Positions 1-8,673 of a stretch of DNA of 14,792 nt are shown here, piece by piece. Location of the stretch: positions 1-14,792 of the forward strand of contig QOAB01000113.1 of assembly GCA_003978285.1 (NCBI GenBank). Direction: 5' to 3'. Under the pieces are notes generated by a model. The model was not told where the DNA came from, did no database searches, and saw only the letters and a program-made list of their open reading frames with translations. This DNA comes from Candidatus Thioglobus sp. (GTDB taxonomy: Bacteria; Pseudomonadota; Gammaproteobacteria; PS1; Thioglobaceae). Numbering within the stretch: position 1 is the stretch's first letter; each line of letters starts with the position of its first letter. Position numbers and translations under genes: made by a program.

Positions 1-74
1 TGTAAAGGGCTATCTGTATCATAACATCTGTGCGAAAATAGAGCCATTTTTAAAATTACGTTTTATTCACACCA
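1..74 (+). promoter_or_regulatory. Leader region upstream of secA
   Basis: This is the 74 bp visible before secA. It is AT-rich and has a -10-like TAAAAT at 51-56, but no convincing -35 at 16-18 bp spacing; a second -10-like TATCAT lies at 17-22, whose -35 would fall outside the window. No Shine-Dalgarno motif precedes the secA ATG. There is no room for a secM-type arrest peptide gene, which controls secA in E. coli, although one further upstream cannot be excluded. The promoter assignment is weak. Confidence 0.25.
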
Positions 75-2753
75 ATGAACATTATAAATAAAGTTGTTGC
101 CAAGATTGTAGGCTCTCGCAATGACCGCTTAATAAAAAAGCTTTCTAAAACAGTTGACCAGATCAGCGCATTAGAAGCTGAATTGCAAGGACTGAGTGAT
201 AAAGAGCTTAGCGCTAAAACACAATTTTTTAAACAACAATTAGAGCAGCAGGTTACTTTAGAATCACTACTTCCGGCCGCTTTTGCGGTTATTCGAGAGA
301 CCAGTGTTCGTGTGCTTGGGCTTAGACATCATGATGTACAAATGATTGGTGGCATGGTGCTTAATGACGGTAATATCGCAGAAATGGGCACGGGCGAGGG
401 AAAAACCTTGGTGGCTACTTTACCCGCTTATTTGAACGCACTAAGTGGCTCAGGCGTACATGTTGTCACAGTAAATGATTATTTGGCTGCTCGTGATGCG
501 CAGTGGATGGGTAAAGTCTTTAATTTTTTAGACTTGAGCGTGGGTATTGTTACTTCTAGCATGCCGCCAGAAGATAAGAAAGTGGCTTACGCATGTGACA
601 TTGTTTATGCAACTAACAACGAATTAGGCTTTGATTATTTAAGAGATAACATGGCCTTTACCACCGAGCAAAAAGTGCAGCGAGACCTTAATTTTGCAAT
701 TATTGATGAAGTCGATTCTATTTTGATTGACGAAGCCAGAACGCCGCTTATTATTTCTGGCCCAGCTGACGACTATTCAGCCGTTTATCAAGCAATTAAT
801 AAAATGATCCCTAATTTCAACAAGCAGACAGAAAGCGGCGAAGGCAAAGAGGTTGTGATTAAAGAAGCGGGCGATTACACGGTTGATGAAAAACACAAGC
901 AAGTCTTTTTAACTGACGATGGCCACGCCAAAGCAGAAGAGATGTTGATCAATGCAGGCGCTTTGCCTGAAGGTGCGAGCCTGTACGATGCCAGCAATAT
1001 CTTGTTGATGCAGCATATTAGTTCAGCATTGCGTGCCCATGTTTTATTCCAAAAAGACGTGGACTATATTGTCCAAGAGGACGAAGTTGTCATTGTTGAT
1101 GAGTTTACTGGCAGAACTATGCCAGGGCGTCGTTGGTCAGAGGGCTTACATCAAGCCATTGAAGCCAAAGAAGGTGTAAGCATTAAAAAAGAAAATCAGA
1201 CGCTAGCTTCGATTACTTTCCAGAATTATTTTAGACTTTATAACAAGCTTTCTGGCATGACTGGTACGGCTGACACTGAAGCGGTAGAATTTCAAGATAT
1301 TTATGCGCTTGAAACCGTGGTTGTTCCACCTAACCAGCCTTCGACTCGCAACGACATGTCGGATCAAATCTATCTAACACTAGAAGAAAAGCTTGAAGCA
1401 ATTGCGCTGGATGTAGAAAGTTGTCAAAAGAGCGGGCAGCCCGTCTTGGTAGGTACCAGTAGTATTGAAAATTCTGAAGCTATCTCGGCCCTTTTAGAGC
1501 AAAGAAAAATTAAGCACGAGGTGTTAAACGCTAAACAGCACGAACGTGAGGCGCAAATTATTGCCAATGCGGGCAGTATTGGTGCAGTTACCATCGCCAC
1601 CAATATGGCGGGCCGTGGTACAGATATTGTGCTGGGTGGTAAATTAGTTGAAGACGCTAACGATACGCAAAAAGCAGATTGGGCAAAGCAACACGAGGCG
1701 GTTATTCAAGCAGGTGGATTGCATATTGTCGGCACCGAACGTAACGAGTCTCGTCGTGTAGATAATCAGTTGCGTGGTCGTTCTGGCCGTCAAGGTGATG
1801 TTGGTTCTACGCGCTTTTATCTTTCGCTTGAAGACAATCTAATGCGTATTTTTGCCAGTGAAAAAATGGCGGCAATGATGCAGCGATTGGGCATGGAAAA
1901 AGGCGAAGCAATTGAGCATAAAATGGTGAATCGTGCGATTGAAAATGCACAGAGAAAAGTTGAGGGCATGAACTATGATGCGCGTAAACACCTGCTAGAA
2001 TATGATGATGTTGCTAATGATCAGCGTCGGGTGATTTACCAATTGCGTGACGAGCTTATGAGTGTCAATGATGTACAAGACCGTTTTATTCAAATTCGTG
2101 AGGGAGTGATTGGCGATTTATTTATGGGTTATATTTCAGCAGAGCAAGCTGAAGAAGATTGGGACGTTGAAGGCATGAACAACGCTTTAAAAGCAGATTA
2201 CTCAGCAGACTTTCCACTACAACAGTGGCTAGATGAGGGGGTTGATGTTGATGAGCTTGAGAGTAGAATCGTCCAAGGGCTTGGCGCAATATGTGATTAC
2301 AAGGAAGGGATTGTTGGCGCTGAATCAATGCGCGGATTTGAAAAAGCAGTCATGCTGCAAACGCTGGATCATTATTGGAAGGAGCATCTGGCGGCAATGG
2401 ATTACTTGCGTCAAAGTGTGAACTTGCGTGGTTATGCACAAAAAAACCCAACACAAGAATTCAAGCGTGAATCTTTTACTATGTTTGAATCTTTATTAGA
2501 TACCATCAATATTGAAATTGTAAAATCATTGTCCAGCGTTACCATTAACGAAAACACCAAGGCTGATGATGTTGAGCAGCAAAACAACGAAGAAGCACAG
2601 GCGCAACATGAGACGCTTGGCACAACCGGTGTAGACGATCATGAAGTTGAGGCCATTACACAAGAAGACGAGCAAACAAAAGTTGAAAAAGTAGGGCGTA
2701 ACGAGCCTTGCCCTTGTGGTTCTGGTAAAAAGTACAAAAACTGCCATGGCTAA
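75..2753 (+). CDS. secA: Preprotein translocase ATPase SecA
   Basis: SecA is the motor ATPase that drives unfolded preproteins through SecYEG, cycling between cytoplasm and inner membrane. The 892-aa product is close to E. coli SecA (901 aa) and starts with the family-typical short helix before SRNDR (residues 14-18). Visible landmarks are the adenine-contacting Q89, Walker A GTGEGKT at 105-111, Walker B DEVD at 211-214 followed by the [14 protein letters not shown] block, the preprotein cross-linking region up to about residue 370, the second nucleotide-binding domain with NMAGRGTDI at 510-518, and the arginine-rich RGRSGRQGD at 567-575. A low-complexity acidic/Gln linker (about 836-873) leads to a zinc site with C879, C881, C890 and H891, the SecB/lipid-binding tail. 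The ATG at 75 has no Shine-Dalgarno but gives the expected N-terminus. It is first in a run with anmK and pyrC; its stop overlaps the anmK start by 8 bp. The identification is secure. Confidence 0.98.
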   Translation: MNIINKVVAKIVGSRNDRLIKKLSKTVDQISALEAELQGLSDKELSAKTQFFKQQLEQQVTLESLLPAAFAVIRETSVRVLGLRHHDVQMIGGMVLNDGNIAEMGTGEGKTLVATLPAYLNALSGSGVHVVTVNDYLAARDAQWMGKVFNFLDLSVGIVTSSMPPEDKKVAYACDIVYATNNELGFDYLRDNMAFTTEQKVQRDLNFAIIDEVDSILIDEARTPLIISGPADDYSAVYQAINKMIPNFNKQTESGEGKEVVIKEAGDYTVDEKHKQVFLTDDGHAKAEEMLINAGALPEGASLYDASNILLMQHISSALRAHVLFQKDVDYIVQEDEVVIVDEFTGRTMPGRRWSEGLHQAIEAKEGVSIKKENQTLASITFQNYFRLYNKLSGMTGTADTEAVEFQDIYALETVVVPPNQPSTRNDMSDQIYLTLEEKLEAIALDVESCQKSGQPVLVGTSSIENSEAISALLEQRKIKHEVLNAKQHEREAQIIANAGSIGAVTIATNMAGRGTDIVLGGKLVEDANDTQKADWAKQHEAVIQAGGLHIVGTERNESRRVDNQLRGRSGRQGDVGSTRFYLSLEDNLMRIFASEKMAAMMQRLGMEKGEAIEHKMVNRAIENAQRKVEGMNYDARKHLLEYDDVANDQRRVIYQLRDELMSVNDVQDRFIQIREGVIGDLFMGYISAEQAEEDWDVEGMNNALKADYSADFPLQQWLDEGVDVDELESRIVQGLGAICDYKEGIVGAESMRGFEKAVMLQTLDHYWKEHLAAMDYLRQSVNLRGYAQKNPTQEFKRESFTMFESLLDTINIEIVKSLSSVTINENTKADDVEQQNNEEAQAQHETLGTTGVDDHEVEAITQEDEQTKVEKVGRNEPCPCGSGKKYKNCHG

Positions 2754-3810
2754 CCTTTGTATCGGCCTTATGTCCGGCACCAGCTTAGATGGTGTTGATG
2801 CGGTCGTTATTGATACAAAGGCAACGCAACTGTTGGCGCAAACTTACCTGCCTTATCCGAAATTGTTAAAACAACAGTTGCAAGTACTGACACAGGGCGG
2901 AAAAACCCATTTAAAAGATTTGGCAGATATTGATACACAGGTTGCTCATTTTTTTGCTGATGCGGTCGCTGCTTTACTTGAAAGCGCTAATATTTTGGCA
3001 ACAGATATCAAGGTGATTGGCTCACACGGCCAAACTATCTTCCACCAAGGTGGTGAATACTCTATGCAGATTGGACATGGCGCTATTATTGCAGAACGCT
3101 CTGGTATTGCTGTGGTTAGTGATTTTCGTATGAATGATATTGCCGCTGCAGGCCAAGGTGCGCCGTTAACACCCATGTATCATCAGCATTTATTGCAAGG
3201 CAAAGAAGGTGTGGTAATTAATTTGGGCGGTATTGCTAACCTAACACAGGTTTTAAAAGACGTTGTTACAGGTTTTGATACTGGTCCTGCCAACACTCTA
3301 CTAGATGGTTGGATTAAGAAGTCTAAACAGTTAGATTATGACCGAGACGGTATTTGGGCAAGATCTGGCCTTGTTGACGAGCGCTTATTGAACGCCCTAC
3401 TAGCGGACGAATATTTTAAAAAACCAGCACCAAAAAGTACAGGTCCAGAATATTTTAATTTGGCCTGGCTTACAACTTACTTAACTGGCGATGAAAGCCC
3501 TGTTGATGTGCAAAGAACTTTGGTAGAATTAACGGCCATGAGTATTAGCCAACAGATTGTCCAAGGCGTAGATGTGTATCTTTGCGGCGGCGGCGTGCAT
3601 AATTTATTTTTAGCTGAGCGCTTAGCTTATTTAAATCCTTATAGCAAGGTGTCCACCACAAACGACTTAGGTATGCCGGTTGATTATGTTGAGGCTGCCG
3701 CTTTTGGGTTCTTTGCACAGCAAACATTAAAAGGAAAAACCTCAAACTTACCGTTGGTGACAGGTGCTAAAGGTGCGAGAATATTAGGAGCCGTTTATGC
3801 AGCACAATGA
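2746..3810 (+). CDS. anmK: Anhydro-N-acetylmuramic acid kinase AnmK
   Basis: AnmK phosphorylates and hydrates 1,6-anhydro-MurNAc to MurNAc-6-phosphate, a cytoplasmic step of peptidoglycan recycling. The chosen ATG gives 354 aa (E. coli about 369). The ATP-binding [10 protein letters not shown] is at residues 9-18, followed by GSHGQT, a [17 protein letters not shown] block carrying the catalytic-type aspartate, [21 protein letters not shown] and LCGGGVHN near the C-terminus, the order expected for the family. An in-frame GTG at 2716 would add ten residues, but these lie inside the conserved zinc-motif codons of secA and match no family extension, so the ATG at 2746 is preferred. It overlaps secA by 8 bp, suggesting translational coupling, and overlaps pyrC by 14 bp. 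AnmK implies that the cell recycles its wall; an M23 endopeptidase lies elsewhere in the window. Confidence 0.95.
   Translation: MANLCIGLMSGTSLDGVDAVVIDTKATQLLAQTYLPYPKLLKQQLQVLTQGGKTHLKDLADIDTQVAHFFADAVAALLESANILATDIKVIGSHGQTIFHQGGEYSMQIGHGAIIAERSGIAVVSDFRMNDIAAAGQGAPLTPMYHQHLLQGKEGVVINLGGIANLTQVLKDVVTGFDTGPANTLLDGWIKKSKQLDYDRDGIWARSGLVDERLLNALLADEYFKKPAPKSTGPEYFNLAWLTTYLTGDESPVDVQRTLVELTAMSISQQIVQGVDVYLCGGGVHNLFLAERLAYLNPYSKVSTTNDLGMPVDYVEAAAFGFFAQQTLKGKTSNLPLVTGAKGARILGAVYAAQ
3786..3790 (+). promoter_or_regulatory. Ribosome binding site of pyrC
   Basis: AGGAG lies 6 nt before the pyrC ATG, inside the last codons of anmK. It is one of the few clear Shine-Dalgarno motifs in the window, and it fixes the pyrC start within the upstream gene. 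Confidence 0.7.
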
Positions 3811-4843
3811 TACGTTACAGATTATTCGCCCCGATGATTGGCACTTGCATGTGCGTTCGGGTGAGATGCTTAAATCAGTGATTGGCATGACGGCCTTGCA
3901 AATGGGTAGGGCTATTATTATGCCAAACCTAACACCACCCGTTAGTGATGCTGTTCAAGCTCAGCAGTATTATCAAGAAATTATGAACGCCCTACCAGCA
4001 GATACCAATTTCACACCGCTGATGGTTTTATACTTAACAGACAACACCACACCAGAACAAATCCAAGCAGCTGCTGATGGTGATTTAGTAGTGGCAGCCA
4101 AGCTTTATCCGGCTGGAGCCACCACTAATTCAGACAGTGGAGTAACAGATATTGCCAACATACACTCTGCATTGGAAAAGATGCAACAATTAGGTATGCC
4201 GCTATTGGTGCATGGCGAGGTGACCGATGCTGCTATTGATATCTTTGACCGAGAAGCGGTTTTTATTGAGCGGATATTGATCCAGGTTGTTCAAGATTTT
4301 CCTGAATTAAAGATTGTTTTTGAGCACATCACCACCAAAGATGCCGTTGATTTTGTTTTGTCTGCAAGTGAAAACATTGCTGCCACGATAACCCCGCATC
4401 ATTTGTTGGCAAATCGTAATGATATGTTGGTTGGTGGAATTAAACCACATTATTTTTGCCTGCCAATTTTAAAGCGAGAAAACCCACACCAAAAAGCGCT
4501 GTTATCTGCGGCCACGAGCGGCAATGCTAAGTTTTTTTTAGGCACAGACTCTGCACCGCATGCAAAAGATGATAAAGAGTCTAGCTGTGGTTGTGCCGGT
4601 ATTCTTAGTGCGCATTGTGCGATTGAGCTATACGCGAGCGTGTTTGAATCTCAAAATGCATTAGATAAACTTGAAGGCTTTGCATCAATATTTGGTGCTG
4701 ATTTTTACGGTCTATCGCACAATACAGAAACCATCACCCTGAAAAAACAAGATTGGGTTGTGCCTGACAGCTACCCTTTTGCCGACACGATCGTTGTGCC
4801 GTTTATGGCAGGAAAAATGATGGGCTGGAAGTTCATTTCTTAG
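3797..4843 (+). CDS. pyrC: Dihydroorotase, class II (PyrC)
   Basis: PyrC is the zinc hydrolase that cyclises carbamoyl-aspartate to dihydroorotate, the third step of de novo pyrimidine synthesis, in the cytoplasm. At 348 aa it has the length of the E. coli class II enzyme. All metal-site residues are visible: H16 and H18 in DDWHLHVR, the carboxylated lysine K102 in AAKLYPAG, H139 in LLVHGEV, H177 in VFEHIT and the catalytic D251 in GTDSAPH, with the flexible substrate-loop region before it. The start is set by a good Shine-Dalgarno (AGGAG) and by family alignment. It overlaps anmK by 14 bp and is the last gene of the + strand run. Its TAG stop overlaps the TAA stop of the convergent ribF by 4 bp, so no terminator fits between the two. 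The call is secure. Confidence 0.97.
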   Translation: MQHNDTLQIIRPDDWHLHVRSGEMLKSVIGMTALQMGRAIIMPNLTPPVSDAVQAQQYYQEIMNALPADTNFTPLMVLYLTDNTTPEQIQAAADGDLVVAAKLYPAGATTNSDSGVTDIANIHSALEKMQQLGMPLLVHGEVTDAAIDIFDREAVFIERILIQVVQDFPELKIVFEHITTKDAVDFVLSASENIAATITPHHLLANRNDMLVGGIKPHYFCLPILKRENPHQKALLSAATSGNAKFFLGTDSAPHAKDDKESSCGCAGILSAHCAIELYASVFESQNALDKLEGFASIFGADFYGLSHNTETITLKKQDWVVPDSYPFADTIVVPFMAGKMMGWKFIS

Positions 4844-5754
4844 GCTTTAAAGAAGGCTTTTGCCTGTTGGGTGTCAAGCTCGATTTGTTGTTTTAGCGCT
4901 TCAAAACTATCAAATTTTTCTTCATCTCTGATTTTGTGTTTAAACACAACCTTGGCCTCAATTCCATAAACCTCACGATCAAAATCAAACAAAAATACTT
5001 CTAATAATATTTCTTTGCCATTAATCGTTGGGCGATTGCCAATATTACACACCCCTTGAAAAACTGAACCTTGAATTTCAACCGTGGTTGCAAACACACC
5101 CAAAACCGGGCTAATTTTGCGTTTAATAGGGATGTTGATGGTAGGAAAACCAATGGTTCGCCCTTTTTGTTGTCCATGAATAATTTTCCCTGAAATTGAA
5201 AACTCACGCCCCAGCATTTGCGTGACAGTATCTAGCTCGCCATGAGCGAGCAGTGTCCGAATTTCTGAGCTACTTGCCCGACAATCGTTGCACAGTACGC
5301 TTTGGGTATTTTCTACGCTAAAACCCTTGGCTTTTGACAAGCTTTGCAACAGCCCTAGATCGCCTTGTCTCTTCTTTCCAAAGCGGAAATCATCACCAAT
5401 CAAACAGTGCTTCATGTTGAGTTTATCCAATAAAACTTGTTGAATAAAGTCTTTGGCCTTAAGCTCAGCAAAAGCCTGATTAAAGTAGATTAATAAGTGT
5501 TTGTCCACACCAAGGCGAGCCAGCAGTTGATGTTTTTCTTTAAAATTGCTTAACGTGGCTTGTTCCCGACCAAAAAAACATTGAGGAGTTGGTGAAAAGG
5601 AGATAAGCACTGAGGGTAAGCCTAGTGCTTTAGCTGACTCAACCAGCCTTAGAATGATTTTCTCGTGGCCGACATGCACACCGTCAAAGTTGCCAATGGT
5701 GACAACACTACCAGCATGATTTTTTAAATTGTGTAAGCCACGAATAAGTTGCAT
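4840..5754 (-). CDS. ribF: Bifunctional riboflavin kinase / FAD synthetase RibF
   Basis: RibF phosphorylates riboflavin to FMN and adenylylates FMN to FAD. The product is 304 aa (E. coli 313). The N-terminal nucleotidyltransferase domain has [10 protein letters not shown] at 21-30, the [15 protein letters not shown] block at 118-132 and ASSSEIR at 160-166, which corresponds to the usual ISSTxIR. The C-terminal kinase domain has [10 protein letters not shown] at 198-207, NIGNRPT at 237-243 and the putative catalytic E252 in [13 protein letters not shown] replaces the common PTAN, a conservative change. It is the last gene of the - strand operon, 32 bp after the annotated mutY stop, or 10 bp after the stop of the alternative mutY reading frame. 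In many Gammaproteobacteria ribF sits before ileS and lspA; here it is detached from them. No Shine-Dalgarno is evident. Confidence 0.96.
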   Translation of the reverse strand: MQLIRGLHNLKNHAGSVVTIGNFDGVHVGHEKIILRLVESAKALGLPSVLISFSPTPQCFFGREQATLSNFKEKHQLLARLGVDKHLLIYFNQAFAELKAKDFIQQVLLDKLNMKHCLIGDDFRFGKKRQGDLGLLQSLSKAKGFSVENTQSVLCNDCRASSSEIRTLLAHGELDTVTQMLGREFSISGKIIHGQQKGRTIGFPTINIPIKRKISPVLGVFATTVEIQGSVFQGVCNIGNRPTINGKEILLEVFLFDFDREVYGIEAKVVFKHKIRDEEKFDSFEALKQQIELDTQQAKAFFKA

Positions 5755-5764
5755 AACGGCTATT

Positions 5765-5801
5765 TTAATCTAATTGTGCCAAGATTTTATTCACAGGTGG
5801 T
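5765..5801 (-). other. Out-of-frame continuation of the MutY C-terminal tail
   Basis: Read in the frame one base away from mutY, this stretch encodes PPVNKILAQLD followed by TAA (5765-5767). It joins naturally to the in-frame LKVGVP of MutY. E. coli MutY ends with a comparable PVERLLQQL segment, so this looks like the ancestral C-terminus, displaced by one extra base in the CCAACCACC run (about 5796-5804, - strand). In the actual frame the protein ends TTCE. It may be a genuine indel or a sequencing or assembly error. Confidence 0.7.
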
Positions 5802-6782
5802 TGGTACCCCGACTTTTAATTGATTAATCGATTGAAACCCATGAGTCTGTTCCAAACAGTCAACAACAATAGGGTTGATGATTAAATGGTAGTGAGTAAA
5901 GCTATGCTTGATGGATTTAAGCGTTTTATTGATGTGAGCACTTGCATTAAACTGTTGGATGGTGCGCATAACCTCTTGAGAGCTGTCTGCACATTCTACA
6001 AAACTCCATAACCCACCCCAAATACCTTTAGGCGGTCTTTTTTCTAAATAAACTTGCCCTTGTTTATTTTGAAAAACCAGCATCGTAATTGAGCGGCTGG
6101 GTTTATTTTTCTTTGGCTTAGGGTTTGGGTATTCAGTTTGCGTTTTGTGTTGATAAGCCTGACACCCTTCTTGAATAGGACATCGATCACAGTCTGGATT
6201 AGAACGAGTACACAGCGTTGCACCAAGATCCATAATGGCTTGAGTGTAGTCATTGTTGCGAGTGTTGGGCGTGTGTTGTTTGGCTAGCGCCCAAAGTTGT
6301 TTGAGTGTTTGAGCTTGACCATAATGACCTTTTACTTGATGATAGCGAGATAATACGCGTTTTACGTTGCCATCTAATATGGCATGATTTTGGTTGTGGC
6401 TAATGGATAAAATAGCTCCTGCCGTTGATTCGCCAATGCCTGGCAAGGCCACAACCTGTTCAATGTTATCGGGAAACACCCCTTGATAATCTTGCAAAAT
6501 AATTTTTGCGCTTTTATGTAGATTACGCGCCCTAGCGTAATAACCTAGCCCAGCCCATTGTGCTAAAACGTTGTCTTCGCTAGCATCAGCTAATGCCGTT
6601 AAGCTTGGAAAGTGGCGAATGAAATTATTAAAATAATCGATCACTGTGCTGACTTGCGTTTGTTGCAACATGACTTCACTAAGCCAAACGTGATAAATAT
6701 TGGCCGGATTGCCCTGCCAGGGCAAGGAGTGCCGCCCATGCTGATCAAACCACTGTAATAGTGGTTTTGAAATTGAACTCAT
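5787..6782 (-). CDS. mutY: A/G-specific adenine DNA glycosylase MutY, 3' end frameshifted
   Basis: MutY removes adenine mispaired with 8-oxoguanine, preventing G:C to T:A transversions. The 331-aa product has the catalytic glutamate E36 in SEVMLQQTQ, the helix-hairpin-helix VALPGIGESTAG at 111-122, the catalytic D137 in ILDGNVKRVL and the iron-sulfur cysteines C191, C198, C201 and C207 (C-x6-C-x2-C-x5-C). A NUDIX-like 8-oxoG recognition domain follows from about residue 230. The catalytic core is intact. The last four residues (TTCE) replace a tail that is readable in the neighbouring frame, so the gene appears to carry a one-base insertion near 5801; activity is probably little affected, but this is inference. 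The ATG overlaps the metA stop by 1 bp (TAATG), which implies translational coupling. Its place between metA and ribF looks like operon packing and not a shared pathway. Confidence 0.95.
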   Translation of the reverse strand: MSSISKPLLQWFDQHGRHSLPWQGNPANIYHVWLSEVMLQQTQVSTVIDYFNNFIRHFPSLTALADASEDNVLAQWAGLGYYARARNLHKSAKIILQDYQGVFPDNIEQVVALPGIGESTAGAILSISHNQNHAILDGNVKRVLSRYHQVKGHYGQAQTLKQLWALAKQHTPNTRNNDYTQAIMDLGATLCTRSNPDCDRCPIQEGCQAYQHKTQTEYPNPKPKKNKPSRSITMLVFQNKQGQVYLEKRPPKGIWGGLWSFVECADSSQEVMRTIQQFNASAHINKTLKSIKHSFTHYHLIINPIVVDCLEQTHGFQSINQLKVGVPTTCE

Positions 6783-7837
6783 TATTTTAGGTTGAGCGGG
6801 TCGTTCGGGTCAATGCCGTCCATAAACGGTTTATTAATGTCTTCGTGAGTGACTTGATAAACACAGCCAATCCAGTTATTGATGATACCGCTGGTAGCAT
6901 CATGCCAGGTGTTGCCCAAGGTTTGGCTGATCAGCGCTTCAGGGAAGTCGTTTATATTAAACTCGCCATCGAGCAGTTTAGTTTTAAACTCGTTTAAGAT
7001 GGCTTTATTTTGTGGACTTAAATAATTGCTTGGAAAAGACGGGTAGTCTTTTCTGTCTTTATTTAAAAATGAAATCACTTCACGCTTGTATTCTTTTAGT
7101 AGGCTAATGGTGTCGTATTCTGGGTGTCCTTGGAAAAATACAATTCTAAGCAGGTCTTCACTGACGCATAAGTGTGCACCGACCTTACTATCGACCAATA
7201 TCTTAACACCTGCTTTGTCAAACTGTGCTTTGGAAATTTCATTAAAACGGGAATGCGGCACATCAAAACAAGTGTTGACACCGCTCATGAGCGGATGTTG
7301 GCGGTCAAGCACTTGGTGTGGAAACACACCCCAACACTTTTCACCAATGGCTTGTCTTTTTTGCCCATAACGAAATTCGAGCACCGCGTGGGTGGCTAAG
7401 CAAGAACACAAGGTCGAAGTGATATTGTCATACGACCACTCAATTACTTCTTTTAGTTGTTCATAAAAAGGCGCTTTTTGCAAGTCAGCCTCTTCAATGT
7501 GAGCACCCGTAATAATAAGCGCATCCAAGCCCTGCGCTTTGATATCGTCAAAACTTTGATAGTGTTGATCAACATGAGCCTGTGCTTTATCGCCACGCTT
7601 AATCGAAGAGAGTGTAAACGGATGTAAGTAGAACTGTGCAATCTGATTTGAGTGTCCAATGAGGCGGAAAAATTGCCTTTCGGTGGCCTCAAGCGCTGCG
7701 TCTGGCATCATGTTTAATAGGCCAATATGCAGTTCACGAATGGTTTGATGGTCGGCACGATCTTTAGAAAGAATAGTTTCCCCTTCTTGCTGTAGGCGTG
7801 TAAATGAAGGCAAGTTCGAATGAGCAATTAACGGCAT
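6782..7837 (-). CDS. metA: Homoserine O-acyltransferase, MetA family
   Basis: It acylates L-homoserine, the committed step of methionine synthesis, in the cytoplasm. The 351-aa product has the MetA fold signatures: LLNMMP at 40-45, the LIITGA strand at 107-112, the predicted nucleophile C146 in CSCLATHA, VPHSRF at 193-198 and the catalytic H238 and E240 in GHPEY. Three features differ from E. coli MetA (309 aa): a roughly 40-residue longer C-terminal half, LATHA in place of WAVQA after the nucleophile, and E115 where E. coli has Gly111. In the MetA family, Glu at that position has been linked to acetyl-CoA use and Gly to succinyl-CoA, so this may be an O-acetyltransferase; that is inference. 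Start: ATG overlapping the upstream ATPase stop by 1 bp, with GGAG ten bases before it. No S-box or other riboswitch fits, because there is no leader. Confidence 0.9.
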   Translation of the reverse strand: MPLIAHSNLPSFTRLQQEGETILSKDRADHQTIRELHIGLLNMMPDAALEATERQFFRLIGHSNQIAQFYLHPFTLSSIKRGDKAQAHVDQHYQSFDDIKAQGLDALIITGAHIEEADLQKAPFYEQLKEVIEWSYDNITSTLCSCLATHAVLEFRYGQKRQAIGEKCWGVFPHQVLDRQHPLMSGVNTCFDVPHSRFNEISKAQFDKAGVKILVDSKVGAHLCVSEDLLRIVFFQGHPEYDTISLLKEYKREVISFLNKDRKDYPSFPSNYLSPQNKAILNEFKTKLLDGEFNINDFPEALISQTLGNTWHDATSGIINNWIGCVYQVTHEDINKPFMDGIDPNDPLNLK

Positions 7838-8673
7838 TAGTCCAGCGCTCCATTGATAAGCTTATATACTTCGTTTGCATTTTTACATTGATACAGGTCT
7901 TCACTGTCAATGGTGTAGCCATATTTATCAGCAATGGCTTCATATTTTGGCACTCTATGTGCAAGCAGCTGTGGAAAAATCCAGCCAACAAAAGCATCAG
8001 GGTTAATTTGTGCTACGTAAGTTAGGTTATTTTCAGTTAGATAGATAGCCAATTGTTCTTTTAAGAAATCCGCCTGGTAATACAAAGGCTTGGGGTGTGT
8101 TTGTGCGCGCTCAATCAGTGCTGATTTATTGACTTTGCTGGCTCGTATATAGAGGATTAGCGTGTGTTCAGCAAGGCTTTGATACACTTTGTCATCATCG
8201 AGTTCACACAAGCTACCACCTGCATCATTGATAAAGTGGTTAAATCCTTGTTGGGCTGATTTTTCAATAAACTGAGGCACATCCAACATAGTGTTAACTT
8301 CAGCCTCTCGGTGTAGTGTTTGACGGCGAGTAAACTCATCAATCGGTAAACCGCCTTGCTCGGGGTTGCCAACCTTGCCCAAAAAAGCAGAAACTGATGA
8401 CAGGTTGTCAAAGGTGATGTGGTTTTCAATACTGATAGATTGTTTGTCTAACAAGTCACCCAACCAATCGTCTTTTCTGATGTTGTGTTTAATGTTATCA
8501 AGAATTGCCTGATTAAGGTACTCGGCGCCGATACGATAATCGCCTGAATAATGGTACCACTTGTCTTCATTGCTAAGTAATTTTGACAGGTGTGTTTTAC
8601 CAACGCCCGACATACCTAATAGCGTTAAGCGCTTGTTTTTTGATTGTTTAAATTGTTCGGCTGATAACTTCAC
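7837..8673 (-). CDS. Uncharacterised P-loop ATPase between alaC and metA
   Basis: A 278-aa P-loop protein of unknown function. Walker A is GMSGVGKT at residues 20-27, close to the N-terminus. Other blocks that look conserved are [11 protein letters not shown] (39-49), [20 protein letters not shown] (83-102), the [12 protein letters not shown] region (114-125), [14 protein letters not shown] (147-160), which holds a possible Walker B/acidic site, and LILYIRA (172-178). There is no signal peptide or membrane segment, so it should be cytoplasmic. The short NTPase core with a GDYRIG motif recalls kinase-like P-loop proteins more than AAA+ machines, but no substrate can be named. From memory, close relatives are widespread in marine proteobacteria and are annotated only as ATPase. 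The start is GTG at 8671-8673, overlapping the alaC TGA by 4 bp (GTGA); its own stop overlaps the metA start by 1 bp. The coupling suggests a link to amino-acid or methionine metabolism, as inference only. Confidence 0.88.
   Translation of the reverse strand: MKLSAEQFKQSKNKRLTLLGMSGVGKTHLSKLLSNEDKWYHYSGDYRIGAEYLNQAILDNIKHNIRKDDWLGDLLDKQSISIENHITFDNLSSVSAFLGKVGNPEQGGLPIDEFTRRQTLHREAEVNTMLDVPQFIEKSAQQGFNHFINDAGGSLCELDDDKVYQSLAEHTLILYIRASKVNKSALIERAQTHPKPLYYQADFLKEQLAIYLTENNLTYVAQINPDAFVGWIFPQLLAHRVPKYEAIADKYGYTIDSEDLYQCKNANEVYKLINGALD

Noticed and set aside
2716..2745. GTG start for anmK ten codons upstream
   Set aside because: These codons lie within the conserved zinc-motif end of secA, and the added residues do not match AnmK N-termini; the ATG at 2746 gives the MSGTSLDG motif at the right place.
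4854..4865. AGGC-TTTT-GCCT hairpin just after pyrC
   Set aside because: Only a 4-bp stem with no T-tract; it lies in ribF coding sequence and cannot be called a terminator.
7086..7399. + strand ORFs opposite metA
   Set aside because: They are antisense to a well-supported metA with all motifs, have no recognisable domain and no start context.
7838..7900. SAM or other riboswitch upstream of metA
   Set aside because: The region is coding sequence of the ATPase gene and shows no riboswitch core; metA has no leader of its own.
8157..8429. 90-aa ORF in another frame within the ATPase gene
   Set aside because: It shares the strand but not the frame of the ATPase, and its composition looks like a frame shadow.
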